Positions 21,758-33,642 of a DNA stretch of 64,000 nt are shown here, piece by piece (the first letter of the stretch is position 1; every line of letters begins with the position of its first letter). A program made the position numbers and the translations under genes. The notes below the pieces were generated by a model. It was not told the DNA's origin. It did not search any database and saw only the letters and a list, made by a program, of their open reading frames with translations. Location of the stretch: the NCBI RefSeq assembly GCF_021130785.1, contig NC_060211.1:27203001-27267000 (forward strand). Direction: 5' to 3'. Source of the stretch: Homalodisca vitripennis (lineage: Eukaryota > Arthropoda > Insecta > Hemiptera > Cicadellidae).

Positions 21758-24700
21758 AAGCTTTAGCAAAAACATGTATTGCAGCATTTAACTACGTATT
21801 AAAAACGTAAAACTGGATAATGATTTAAAAAAAGATACAACAAATACATTGTATATCCATCTCTGCTTGAATTGGTTTAAATTCTATCAATTTTCTTTCC
21901 TGATATGCACGCTGGAAGAGTGCTTTCATTTCATTGAAATACATTCACCAGACTTGGTATGATTTAATTATACAAAAGTTTTCATACAAATAATAGAAAT
22001 AAACTTGATTTCAACTGATTAAGGATCGGTTTGATATTATTTGCTCAAGGGAAATACTGACTGTTTCTTTGAAGTACTTGTATTACTTTTGTTTAAAATC
22101 TGAGATTTAACAAGATGTCTTATTTATAAGTAATAATCGTCAGAATGTTGTTTCTTTAAGTAAATATAACATTAATCTTATAACAAAAACAAGTTTTTGA
22201 ACATTGTTTAGTAAACAAACAATCTATTGTACTTTAACTTCATTATTCCTAGTATATTGCGTTTTTGTTATGAAAAAAGTTAAATGAAACTTTTTTTGCA
22301 AAACGCACGTAACTTCAGCATTTTGCACTAATTAGGAAACAGTCTGCATTCTCGAACTGAGTTTTTTGAGATAGCAGTGGGATTTTCTTTAGATATATTT
22401 TTCCATTAAAGTGGAACTAATGAATTGTTTAACTTTAAACTTATCCAGGTCCCCGAATGAAAAGAATATTTATTCTCCCCATAAACACGAACCTACCTTT
22501 GATGGATGACTTTAATATTATAAGAGGTGTTGAGGTCTTAGCTCATTGTCGACATCTTCAGCATCCTGAAAGTTTTTTACTCTGTCTCATTGCGTCATTA
22601 AACATCCAACATTCCTCTGTCTTTCCGCAAGACCGTGTTTAAACGATATGACCTTTATATAAGCTTAAAGATTTGTATGCAGGTGCAGCACAGTTCTTTA
22701 CGTGGTATGTGATATTGAAAATACAGTTGACTTAATTAATATAATTACATTGTATAACCCCACAGTCATATACTCATAATTTGTTAATATTCCATCATTC
22801 GTCACTCAAAGCACACCCTGCCGAAATCTGGAAATTGAGCTTGCAATAGTTTTATCCTGAGGAAGAAATCTATCGTAAACTGCACTAACTTTATGTGCAG
22901 GTTGAAATGAGGGTCTCAACATGGTTTAAATTTGAAACAATAATAATTTTACTCGGTTATGATAACACTTAGCTTGATAACACTTAATACTGACCGTGAG
23001 AAACAGAATGATATGTTAATGATTATTTGTATCACTGAATGATAACAAATGTCCGAAAACAATCCTTCTATCATTCAAATCAAACTTATAGTTATATAAC
23101 TGTTATATAATTAGTTAAAAAGACTAAAAAATCACCACTTTAACGGTCTGCATATAGAAATCTGACGTTAATCAAACAGTTCTTTACGTTTCTGATCGTT
23201 GGTTTTGAAGTGCTCCAAGTTTAGAAAAATACTATTATCTGGAAAAAAGTGTCCCTTCGTATATTTAAAAATGTTGATACCCTACCCTACCATTTTTACA
23301 GCACAAAAGCTAGGGCAATTGAAGATCGAGATCTTTCTTGGTGAACATTTCTGGACAGATTCAAGTAAAATTATCGTTTGAGCTTATACAATGTATATTG
23401 GATTTCGGCTCCTGGACTGTGTAGTTTGCAGCAAAACGTTAAAAGATACTTATTAAAGTCATTTCATAACTTCCAAATTTTATTTTTTCAAAAGCATATT
23501 TTTCCAGTTTTTTCCCAAAGTATACAGAGCAGACATTACCCAAAATCCAATGCCATGATAATTTACAAAACCAGGTCCACATATGGACATGTAGTTTTAA
23601 TTCTCTTTAATTTGCTCTTCTGATTGCCCTTTAATTTGGACTAAAGGTGTTCGAAAAACATCTTTATAAAGCGCAAATAAACCCTTGCGTTCGTTGTTCT
23701 CTCTCAAGAAATACTGTATAGTGTAGGTATATCTCTTGAAAAAGCTATTCCACAAATTCATAAGTTATTAATGTATATATTTTGTGTATCCCTACATAAT
23801 CTGATCAATAAAACAACAAAGCATACACTTCAAACGAGAATACTGGAAAATTTATTGAGATTTAGCAGAGGATTCTGTTGTTCATAAACAAAGAGGTGAA
23901 TAACACCGCCCTTGAGGGCTTACGGCGGTATTCAATGTTTATGTAAACCGCGCTTAGCCCACTGCTGTATTGTGTTGTTTATATTAATCCTTTAGGTCAC
24001 ATTTATATTGTGACACCTCCAGTCGGACATCCCAGTATGTCTGGTTAACCCCCTTCTGGAATAGATCACTTGTGATCGTACCGAATATATCTGTAAGGCT
24101 AGGCTAAAGTTTTCGAATTAAACAGTTTTAACTAGTAAATATAAACTCAGTACATTTTAACAGGATATTAACGTATACTTCTTATTGGTTTTTGCAGTTA
24201 TACCTTTGTTTTTTAAAATGTAGATTTGGGATTACCATAATATATCTCATAGAATACCACATTAAGTAATACCTCATCTCATAACAGTATGCAAGTGAAA
24301 ACTAGTAGTTTCAAAGCTGCAAGTTTCATTTAATTTCATAATAAAAAAAATATTCTAATTCTAAATAATTTTAATAAATCATTTCAAATCAATTTAAGTA
24401 GGTGCCCTTTACTTTGTACCGTTAGTTAGTTAGATTTTATATAAAGTAAATTTCACAACCTAGTCAGCCAGTACAATTTAAGATAATTTTGTTTATCCAA
24501 TGTTCCGGAACTAAATTATCGGCGGAATAACTACCTAATTGGCACGCGTATGAATATTTTATTCTAACCCTTTGTAGCCACCCAACTACGTGACCGATTA
24601 GACCTCGCGCGCCTTGTCCGTAAGTAAAATTTATCTTTTCGTATTATTAAATTAGCCCTTTGATGCCAAACATATAAAAATGAATGTAACGTAAAGTAAA

Positions 24701-25398
24701 GTTGTAAATAGTAAAGTAACATACCCTTGAAGGTCTTTTATTTGCTTGATTGAAATAGATACAAGTTGTGGCGTCGTCCTTCAGACGAGCACGTTGTTGT
24801 AATAAGTTTTTTGTCTCATTAAATGGCTAATACCGTCGCGAATTTGTTTTATGCGAGCTCACGTATCTCACGTATTAATTGAGTAGATGGCTACCACTTT
24901 CACAACTTCTACTCCTCTTCTAGTAAGTACCGACTAGAAATAACCCTTCTTAGACTACAGCTTCAATGTCTCGAGCCAAGACGCCGACGCCCGGGTTATG
25001 AGTCTACACATTGCGAAGGGAAGTAAAATCTTAAAGTTTTATAAAGTAAAATATCGTAGGCATCATTCCATAGAACATTGGATATTTTAGGCCCACCTAT
25101 CAGATATACATTTTTAGTTCTTGTACTCTAATTGGCAGCAACGTGGCAAGGCATACATTTAATTTACCATCTAAAAGTGGTGCTTGTAAGTTTTCATAAT
25201 TAAACTCAACTTATAAGTAAACTTTGCAATTCGAGTATTTATTACTACGACCTCAGAAGTCACCACCCCCATGTGTTATCGTCATTCGGTACAACTTATG
25301 GAAAGCTTCATTTATGCCACTAATATGGAAAGTTTAAGTAATTTGATTAGTATTAACATTTTTAATCAAGAATTTTTAGTAGGTTATAATCAAGGAGA
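21758..25398. other. AT-rich unique sequence, no gene recognised
   Basis: Several ORFs of 60-85 codons occur (22457, 23199, 23378, 25271) but none has a recognisable motif or a coding-like composition. The part 24440-25260 is somewhat less AT-rich and could contain an old LTR or repeat remnant; I could not find paired ends. Confidence 0.45.
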
Positions 25399-26922
25399 CT
25401 CGCCTTCGGCTCGCTGGGGGCTACGCCCCCAGGCCCCCAAAGTAAGTGCCTTAAATTCGGGGATAAGCGGTATTCGGGGAAAGGTTATGTCCGAGCTTAA
25501 GATTAGGGATTTGGGGGTTAAAAGTTGACCCATTTTATCGAATTTTCCAGAATTATTTAAAGTTTTTACTTCAAAGGCCTTTTGTGGCTTAACCGTTAGA
25601 GATACGAGAAAAAGTGACTGGACCTTTCTTGTCCAAAATTTAATTTTATCTTTCGATTCTGGTGTCCGATTTTAGCAACGACGCCTGGTTTAGCCAGTAC
25701 GGAGCTGTGGAGAAAGGACTGCACTGGTGGGCTATTGTGAATTGTTTAGTGTAAATATAACAAAAACCCAACTCTGAGTCAATATTTTTAAGTTGTTTAG
25801 GTTGTTTAATTTGCTCAGAGGTTTATCTTGTCATGCCAGGAAATTCCCGGGGGGTAGATTAATGTTAAAGGGGGTTAAGACATCAGGGGGTTTAATTTAG
25901 TCAGGATATTTTCTGGTCACATGAATAAATTCCCGGGGGGGGTTAATTTTACAAGGGGTTAATGACACACGTGGGCCTATTTTAGAGGGTGTTGTGTCTT
26001 TGAACATAATAAAAAACACTCTGTCCCTATCTACTATTGAAACTTCACCAACGCTCAGCCAACTCCCGACGTGGAGGGGGGTTTTCGTCACTCGTTAACG
26101 TAGTAATACAAGGTCAAGCTGGAACCAGCATGAATCGCACTAATTATAGTTGAAAAATATAAAGATTTTCACCTATCAATCACAAAATAATTGCACTTAA
26201 ACGCGTTTTGCGGTCGAACCATTGTATTTAGGTCAAAAAGTCACTGGACCTTTTTTGTAGATCACCTCATTTGCTAAATCAAACCTTTGTTTCATTTTGA
26301 CTTCCGACCAATGGTTTTGCCGCTATCGACACCAAAAACAAACTTTTCACGTAAATATTACAAAAAAAACTGCACATAATCACGTTTTTCGGCCAAACCA
26401 ATAGAGATAGGACAAAAAGTCACTGGACCTTTTCTGTAGATCACGTAATTTGCTAATTTGATGGGTCAATCAGATTTGAGCTACAACGTACCGTTCGGCC
26501 ACTATCAGGCTCGAAACTTTATTTTAAGCAAAAAAATCTCTGGAATGTCAAATGTTCCAGCGTTTTGTCGCTTAACCATGGAAGATAGAGCAAAAAGTCA
26601 CTGGACCTTTTTTGTAGTTCACTTAATTCCTGATTATGAATTTTTCGTCAGATCCGAGCTAGCTCCAACGGTTCGCCCGCTATCGGACTTACAAAAAAGG
26701 CCTGCAGGGGCGAAAAATGCGCGAATTTTCTCGAATTTTTTTGAGGGGTTTAAAAGTAAAAAAACCCGGTTTTCAGAATTTTCCTGTTGGTTATACGGCA
26801 AAAGGTACCTGCGTGCCAAATTTCAAGTTTCTAGCTCATCTGGAAGTAGGTTAGAATTAGTATACGTGAGTGAGTGAGTGAGTCAGTCAGTCAGTTACAC
26901 ATGCGGTTGTATATATATTAGA
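25399..26922 (-). mobile_element. Array unit E1, full-length (hairpin end present)
   Basis: It is 1,524 bp and nearly identical to E14 (47385-48917), 22 kb away. The left end reads CTCGCCTTCGGCTCG, then the hairpin CTGGGGGC / TAC / GCCCCCAG (25414-25432), 11 nt from the CGAG end as read on the minus strand. From left to right it holds one AAAAGTGACTGGACC monomer, a short G-rich block (25840-25960), the TCTGTCCCTATCTACTATTG block, GCTCAGCCAACTCCC, then three ~180-bp monomers at about 26195, 26380 and 26560, and the tail. The 139-aa ORF (26458-26877) only translates two of these monomers. Confidence 0.75.
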
Positions 26923-28674
26923 CTCGCCTTCGGCTCGCTGGGGGCTACGCCCCCAGGCCCCCAAAGTAAACGCTTGCAAATTCGGGGATAAGCGGAATTC
27001 GGTGACTGGTTAAGTCCGGACATTAAGTAAATGACAAGGGATTTAAAAATTGACCTTTTTCATAGATTTTTTTCCGGATTCGTAAAAACTTTTGACTTTG
27101 AGGGCATTTTGCGGTTAAACCGTTAGAGATACGACAAAAAGTGACTGGACCTTTCTTGTTGGAAATTTAATTTTGTCTTTCGATTGTGCCCTCAGATCTG
27201 ATCTACGACCTATGGTTTAGCCAGAAATGAGCTCGGGAGAAAAGTCTGCACGGGTCAGCTATCTTGAATTGTATAGTATAAACATAATAAAAACCGACCT
27301 CAAGGCAGTATTTTAAGTCGAACAGGGGGTTTAATATCACCAGGAGACTATCTAGTCAAGGCGAGAAATTCCCTGGGTGGGTGATTAATGTTAAGGAGGT
27401 TAAGACAAGAGGGGGTTTAATTTCGTCAGGATATTGTCTGGTCATATGAACAAATTCCCAGGGGGGGTTAACGTTACCGGGGGATAAGTCTCCAGGGGGT
27501 TATCTGGTCATACCAGGATCTTCCCAGGGGGGGGGTTAAGAGATTTGGTGACTGGTAAAATTCGGACATGAGGTCATGGCAGGAAATTCCCTGGGGGGTT
27601 TTAATGTTACCAGGGGGGTTAACACATCAGGGGGTTGAATGTACAGGAGGTTATCAGGTCATACCAGGAAATCCCCGGGGGGGGGTTAATATTACCGGGG
27701 GTTAATGACACACTTGGGCCTTTTTTAGAGGGTATTGTGTCTGAGAACATAATAAATATTCCTCTGTCCCTATCTACTATTGACGCTTAGCTAACGCTCA
27801 GCCAACTCCCGAAGTCACTGAACCTTTTCTGTAGATCACGTGATTTCCTAAATCCCGTTTAAAATTTGTTTTGAGTTACGACCAACCGTTTAGCCGCTAT
27901 CAAGCCCCGGAATGTAAATTTTTAGGCGAAAATGTCCAATATTTTCACTTAATCGCGTTTTGCGGTCAAACTAAGGGAAATATAGTAAAAAGTCACTGGA
28001 CCTTTTTTGTAGGTCATCTTATTTCCTAAATAAAACGTTAGTCTTATTTTGACCTCCGACCAATGGTTTCGCCGCTATCGACCCCAAAAACAAAAGTTTC
28101 GCGTAAAAAGTTACAACAAAATTGTACATAATCACGTTTTTCGGCCAAACCAATCGAGATAGGGCAAAAGATTACTGGACCTTTTCTGTAGATCGCGCAA
28201 TTTGCTAATTTGATGGGTCAATCAGATTTGAGCTACGACCAACGGTTCGGCCGCTATCGGGCTTGAAACATTATTTTTATCGAAAAAATCTCTGGAATTT
28301 CAAATGTTCGAGCGTTTTGTCGCTTAACCATGGAAGATAGAGCAAAAAGTCATTAGACCTTTTTTGTAGTTCACTTCATTCCTGACTATGAATTTTCCGT
28401 CAGATCCGAGCTAGCTCCAACGGTTCGCCCGCTATCGGGCTTACAAAAAATGCCTGCAGGGGTGAAGAATGCGCGATTTTTTGGGAATTTTTTTGAGGGG
28501 TTGAAAATGAAAAATTCTCACTTTTCGGGATTTTCCTGGTGGTTTCACGTGGAAAGCTATCTGTGTACCAAATTTCAAGTCTCTAACTCATCTGGAAGTA
28601 GGTTAGAATTAGTATACGTGAGTGAGTGAGTCAGTCAGTCAGTCAGTTACACATGCGGTTGTATATATATTAGA
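26923..28674 (-). mobile_element. Array unit E2, full-length (hairpin end present)
   Basis: It is 1,752 bp. It has the same hairpin left end as E1 but a different inner subfamily: it shares the head of E19 (57152) and the body of E4, E6, E8, E10 and E12. It contains the long G-rich minisatellite (about 27300-27690). It is the last hairpin-bearing unit before the higher-order array, i.e. the first terminator reached when reading leftwards on the minus strand from E13. Confidence 0.75.
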
Positions 28675-30379
28675 TTTAAAAATTGACCTTTTTCATAGAT
28701 TTTTTTCCGGATTCGTAAAAACTTTTGACTTTGAGGGCATTTTGCGGTTAAACCGTTAGAGATACGACAAAAAGTGACTGGACCTTTCTTGTTGGAAATT
28801 TAATTTTGTGTTTCGATTGTGCCCTCAGATTTGATCTACGACCTATGGTTTAGTCGGTACAACGCTTGGAATAAATGTCTGCACTGGTGGGGAAAAGAGC
28901 GATTTGGTGATTGGTAAAATTCGGACATGAGGTCATGCCAGGAAATTCCCTGGGGGGGTTTAATGTTACCGGGGGGGTTAACATTTCAGGAGGTTTAATG
29001 TACTCAGGAGCTTATCTGGTCATACCAGGAAATCCCGGGGGGGGGTTAATGTTACCGGGGGTTAAGACACCAGGGGGTTTAATTTACTCAGGAGGTTATC
29101 TGGTCATACCAGGAAATCCTCGGAGGGGGGTTAATGTTACCGGGGGTTAAGACACCAGGGGGTTTAATTTACTCAGGAGGTTATCTGGTCATACCAGGAT
29201 ATCCTTGGAGGGGGGTTAATGTTACCGGGGCTAATGACACACCTGTCCCTATTTTAGACGGTGTTGTGTCTGTGAACAAAATAAAAATTTATTCTGTCCC
29301 TATCTACTATTGACGCATAGCTAACGCTCAGCCAACTTATTATGTGGGGTTGTATTCACTCGTTAACCTAGCAAAGCCTGACTCCTGATTGAATTACACA
29401 AATATTAGTCACATATAAGCCTAATATATATTTAAAACTCCAAAAATTTCCAATTCACGACAAATATTTTGCTATTTATCGCGTTTTTCAGGCTTATTAA
29501 AGTACATACAGCAAAAAGTTACTGGACTTTTTTTGTAGAACACGTCGTTTACTAAAACTTATTAGGTCGCACTTTTTGAGCTACGACCAACCGTTTAGCC
29601 GCTATCAAGCCCGGAATGTAAATTTGTAGGCGAAAATTTCAAAATATTTTCACTTAATCGCGTTTTGCGGTCAAACTAATGGAGATATAGTAAAAAGTCA
29701 CTCAACCCTTTTTGTAGATCATATTATTTCCTAAATCTAACCTTTGTTTTATTTTGACTTCCGACCAATGGTTTTGCCGCTATCGACACCAAAAACAAAA
29801 TGTTCACCTAAATATTACAAATAAATTGCACATAACCACGTTTTTCGGCCAAACCAATGCAGATAGGGCAAAAAGTCACTGGACCTTTTCTGTAGATCAC
29901 ATAATTTGCTAATTTGATGGGTCAATCAGATTTGAGCTACAACCTACCGTTCGGCCGCTATCGGGCTCGAAACATCCATTTTAGCGAAAAAATCTCTGGA
30001 ATTTCAAATGTTCGAGCGTTTTGTTGCTTAACCATTGAAGATAGAGCAAAAAGTCACTGGACCTTTTTTGTAGTTCACTTCATTCCTGATTATGAATTTT
30101 TCTTCAGATCCGAGCTAGCTCCAACGGTTCGCCCGCTATCGCGCTTACAAAAAATGCCTGCAGGGGTGAAGAATGCGCGATTTTTTGGGAATTTTTTTGA
30201 GGGGTTTAAAAGTAAAAAAGTCCGGTTTTCAGACTTTTCCTCCGGGTCATATTGTGAAAGGTACCTGCGTGCCAAATTTCAAGTTTCCAGCCCTTCTAGA
30301 ACTATGTTAGAATTTGTATCTATATGTCAGTCAGTGAGTGAGTGAGTCAGTTACACATGCGGCTGTATATAATATAGGA
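28675..30379 (-). mobile_element. Array unit E3 (type A, hairpin end missing)
   Basis: The first type A half. The sequence starts at the point equal to 27051 in E2, so the ~130 bp carrying the hairpin are absent. It contains a G-rich minisatellite of ~85-bp period (copies near 29041, 29127 and 29214), which is read as a 79-aa glycine-rich ORF, followed by four ~180-bp monomers and the CGGCTGTATATAATATAGGA tail. Confidence 0.75.
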
Positions 30380-31936
30380 TAACCGTTAGAGATATGACAA
30401 AAAGTGACTGGACCTTTCTTGTCGGAAATTTAATTTTGTCTTTCGATTGTGCCCTCAGATCTGATCTACGACCTATGGTTTAGCCAGAAATGAGCTCGGG
30501 AGAAAAGTCTGCACGGGTCAGCTATCTTGAATTGTTTAGTATAAACATAATAAAAACCGACCTCAAGGCAGTATTTTAAGTCGAACAGGGGGTTTAATAT
30601 CACCAGGAGACTATCTAGTCAAGGCGAGAAATTCCCTGGGTGGGTGATTAATGTTAAGGAGGTTAAGACAAGAGGGGGTTTAATTTCGTCAGGATATTGT
30701 CTGGTCATATGAACAAATTCCCAGGGGGGGTTAACGTTACCGGGGGATAAGTCTCCAGGGGGTTATATGGTCATACCAGGATCTTCCCAGGGGGGGGGTT
30801 AAGAGATTTGGTGACTGGTAAAATTCGGACATGAGGTCATGGCAGGAAATTCCCTGGGGGGTTTTAATGTTACCAGGGGGGTTAACACATCAGGGGGTTG
30901 AATGTACAGGAGGTTATCAGGTCATACCAGGAAATCCCGGGGGGGGGGTTAATATTACCGGGGGTTAATGACACACTTGGGCCTTTTTTAGAGGGTATTG
31001 TGTCTGTGAACATAATAAATATTCCTCTGTCCCTATCTACTATTGACGCTTAGCTAACGCTCAGCCAACTCCCGAAGTCACTGAACCTTTTCTGTAGATC
31101 ACGTGATTTCCTAAATCCCGTTTAAAATTTGTTTTGAGTTACGACCAACCGTTTAGCCGCTATCAAGCCCGGAATGTAAATTTTTAGGCGAAAATGTCCA
31201 ATATTTTCACTTAATCGCGTTTTGCGGTCAAACTAAGGGAAATATAGTAAAAAGTCACTGGACCTTTTTTGTAGGTCATCTTATTTCCTAAATAAAACGT
31301 TAGTCTTATTTTGACCTCCGACCAATGGTTTCGCCGCTATCGACCCCAAAAACAAAAGTTTCGCGTAAAAGTTACAACAAAATTGTACATAATCACGTTT
31401 TTTCGGCCAAACCAATCGAGATAGGGCAAAAGATTACTGGACCTTTTCTGTAGATCGCGCAATTTGCTAATTTGATGGGTCAATCAGATTTGAGCTACGA
31501 CCAACGGTTCGGCCGCTATCGGGCTTGAAACATTATTTTTATCGAAAAAATCTCTGGAATTTCAAATGTTCGAGCGTTTTGTCGCTTAACCATGGAAGAT
31601 AGAGCAAAAAGTCATTAGACCTTTTTTGTAGTTCACTTCATTCCTGACTATGAATTTTCCGTCAGATCCGAGCTAGCTCCAACGGTTCGCCCGCTATCGG
31701 GCTTACAAAAAATGCCTGCAGGGGTGAAGAATGCGCGATTTTTTGGGAATTTTTTTGAGGGGTTGAAAATGAAAAATTCTCACTTTTCGGGATTTTCCTG
31801 GTGGTTTCACGTGGAAAGCTATCTGTGTACCAAATTTCAAGTCTCTAACTCATCTGGAAGTAGGTTAGAATTAGTATACGTGAGTGAGTGAGTCAGTCAG
31901 TCAGTCAGTTACACATGCGGTTGTATATATATTAGA
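30380..31936 (-). mobile_element. Array unit E4 (type B, hairpin end missing)
   Basis: The first type B half, cut at TAACCGTTAGAGATA, equal to about 27117 in E2. It is otherwise like E2 apart from a few changes such as GGTTATATGG for GGTTATCTGG. Its tail has (GTCA)4 and CGGTTGTATATATATTAGA. Confidence 0.75.
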
Positions 31937-33642
31937 TTTAAAAATTGACCTTTTTCATAGATTTTTTTCCGGATTCGTAAAAACTTTTGACTTTGAGGGC
32001 ATTTTGCGGTTAAACCGTTAGAGATACGACAAAAAGTGACTGGACCTTTCTTGTTGGAAATTTAATTTTGTGTTTCGATTGTGCCCTCAGATTTGATCTA
32101 CGACCTATGGTTTAGTCGGTACAACGCTTGGAATAAATGTCTGCACTGGTGGGGAAAAGAGCGATTTGGTGATTGGTAAAATTCGGACATGAGGTCATGC
32201 CAGGAAATTCCCTGGGGGGGTTTAATGTTACCGGGGGGGTTAACATTTCAGGAGGTTTAATGTACTCAGGAGCTTATCTGGTCATACCAGGAAATCCCGG
32301 GGGGGGGTTAATGTTACCGGGGGTTAAGACACCAGGGGGTTTAATTTACTCAGGAGGTTATCTGGTCATACCAGGAAATCCTCGGAGGGGGGTTAATGTT
32401 ACCGGGGGTTAAGACACCAGGGGGTTTAATTTACTCAGGAGGTTATCTGGTCATACCAGGATATCCTTGGAGGGGGGTTAATGTTACCGGGGGCTAATGA
32501 CACACCTGTCCCTATTTTAGACGGTGTTGTGTCTGTGAACAAAATAAAAATTTATTCTGTCCCTATCTACTATTGACGCATAGCTAACGCTCAGCCAACT
32601 TATTATGTGGGGTTGTATTCACTCGTTAACCTAGCAAAGCCTGACTCCTGATTGAATTACACAAATATTAGTCACATATAAGCCTAATATATATTTAAAA
32701 CTCCAAAAATTTCCAATTCACGACAAATATTTTGCTATTTATCGCGTTTTTCAGGCTTATTAAAGTACATACAGCAAAAAGTTACTGGACTTTTTTTGTA
32801 GAACACGTCGTTTACTAAAACTTATTAGGTCGCACTTTTTGAGCTACGACCAACCGTTTAGCCGCTATCAAGCCCGGAATGTAAATTTGTAGGCGAAAAT
32901 TTCAAAATATTTTCACTTAATCGCGTTTTGCGGTCAAACTAATGGAGATATAGTAAAAAGTCACTCAACCCTTTTTGTAGATCATATTATTTCCTAAATC
33001 TAACCTTTGTTTTATTTTGACTTCCGACCAATGGTTTTGCCGCTATCGACACCAAAAACAAAATGTTCACCTAAATATTACAAATAAATTGCACATAACC
33101 ACGTTTTTCGGCCAAACCAATGCAGATAGGGCAAAAAGTCACTGGACCTTTTCTGTAGATCACATAATTTGCTAATTTGATGGGTCAATCAGATTTGAGC
33201 TACAACCTACCGTTCGGCCGCTATCGGGCTCGAAACATCCATTTTAGCGAAAAAATCTCTGGAATTTCAAATGTTCGAGCGTTTTGTTGCTTAACCATTG
33301 AAGATAGAGCAAAAAGTCACTGGACCTTTTTTGTAGTTCACTTCATTCCTGATTATGAATTTTTCTTCAGATCCGAGCTAGCTCCAACGGTTCGCCCGCT
33401 ATCGCGCTTACAAAAAATGCCTGCAGGGGTGAAGAATGCGCGATTTTTTGGGAATTTTTTTGAGGGGTTTAAAAGTAAAAAAGTCCGGTTTTCAGACTTT
33501 TCCTCCGGGTCATATTGTGAAAGGTACCTGCGTGCCAAATTTCAAGTTTCCAGCCCTTCTAGAACTATGTTAGAATTTGTATCTATATGTCAGTCAGTGA
33601 GTGAGTGAGTCAGTTACACATGCGGCTGTATATAATATAGGA
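31937..33642 (-). mobile_element. Array unit E5 (type A)
   Basis: A near-identical copy of E3 with the same internal left junction and the same tail. Confidence 0.75.

Noticed and set aside
24440..25270. Possible solo LTR starting TGTAGCCACC near 24574
   Set aside because: No matching CA end, no flanking duplication and no primer-binding site could be found.
28911..29150. Recurrent 79-aa glycine-rich ORF (also 32173, 35436, 41970, 45241)
   Set aside because: It is the translation of the G-rich minisatellite; glycine and proline content follows from G and C runs, and E9 loses the frame through one G.
29914..30345. Recurrent 143-aa ORF (also 33177, 36440, 42977; truncated at 39803 and 46247; 139 aa at 26458)
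   Set aside because: It is a translation of two or three ~180-bp repeat monomers and the tail. The same monomers elsewhere in the unit have stops in this frame, single-base homopolymer changes break it freely, and it resembles no protein family I know.
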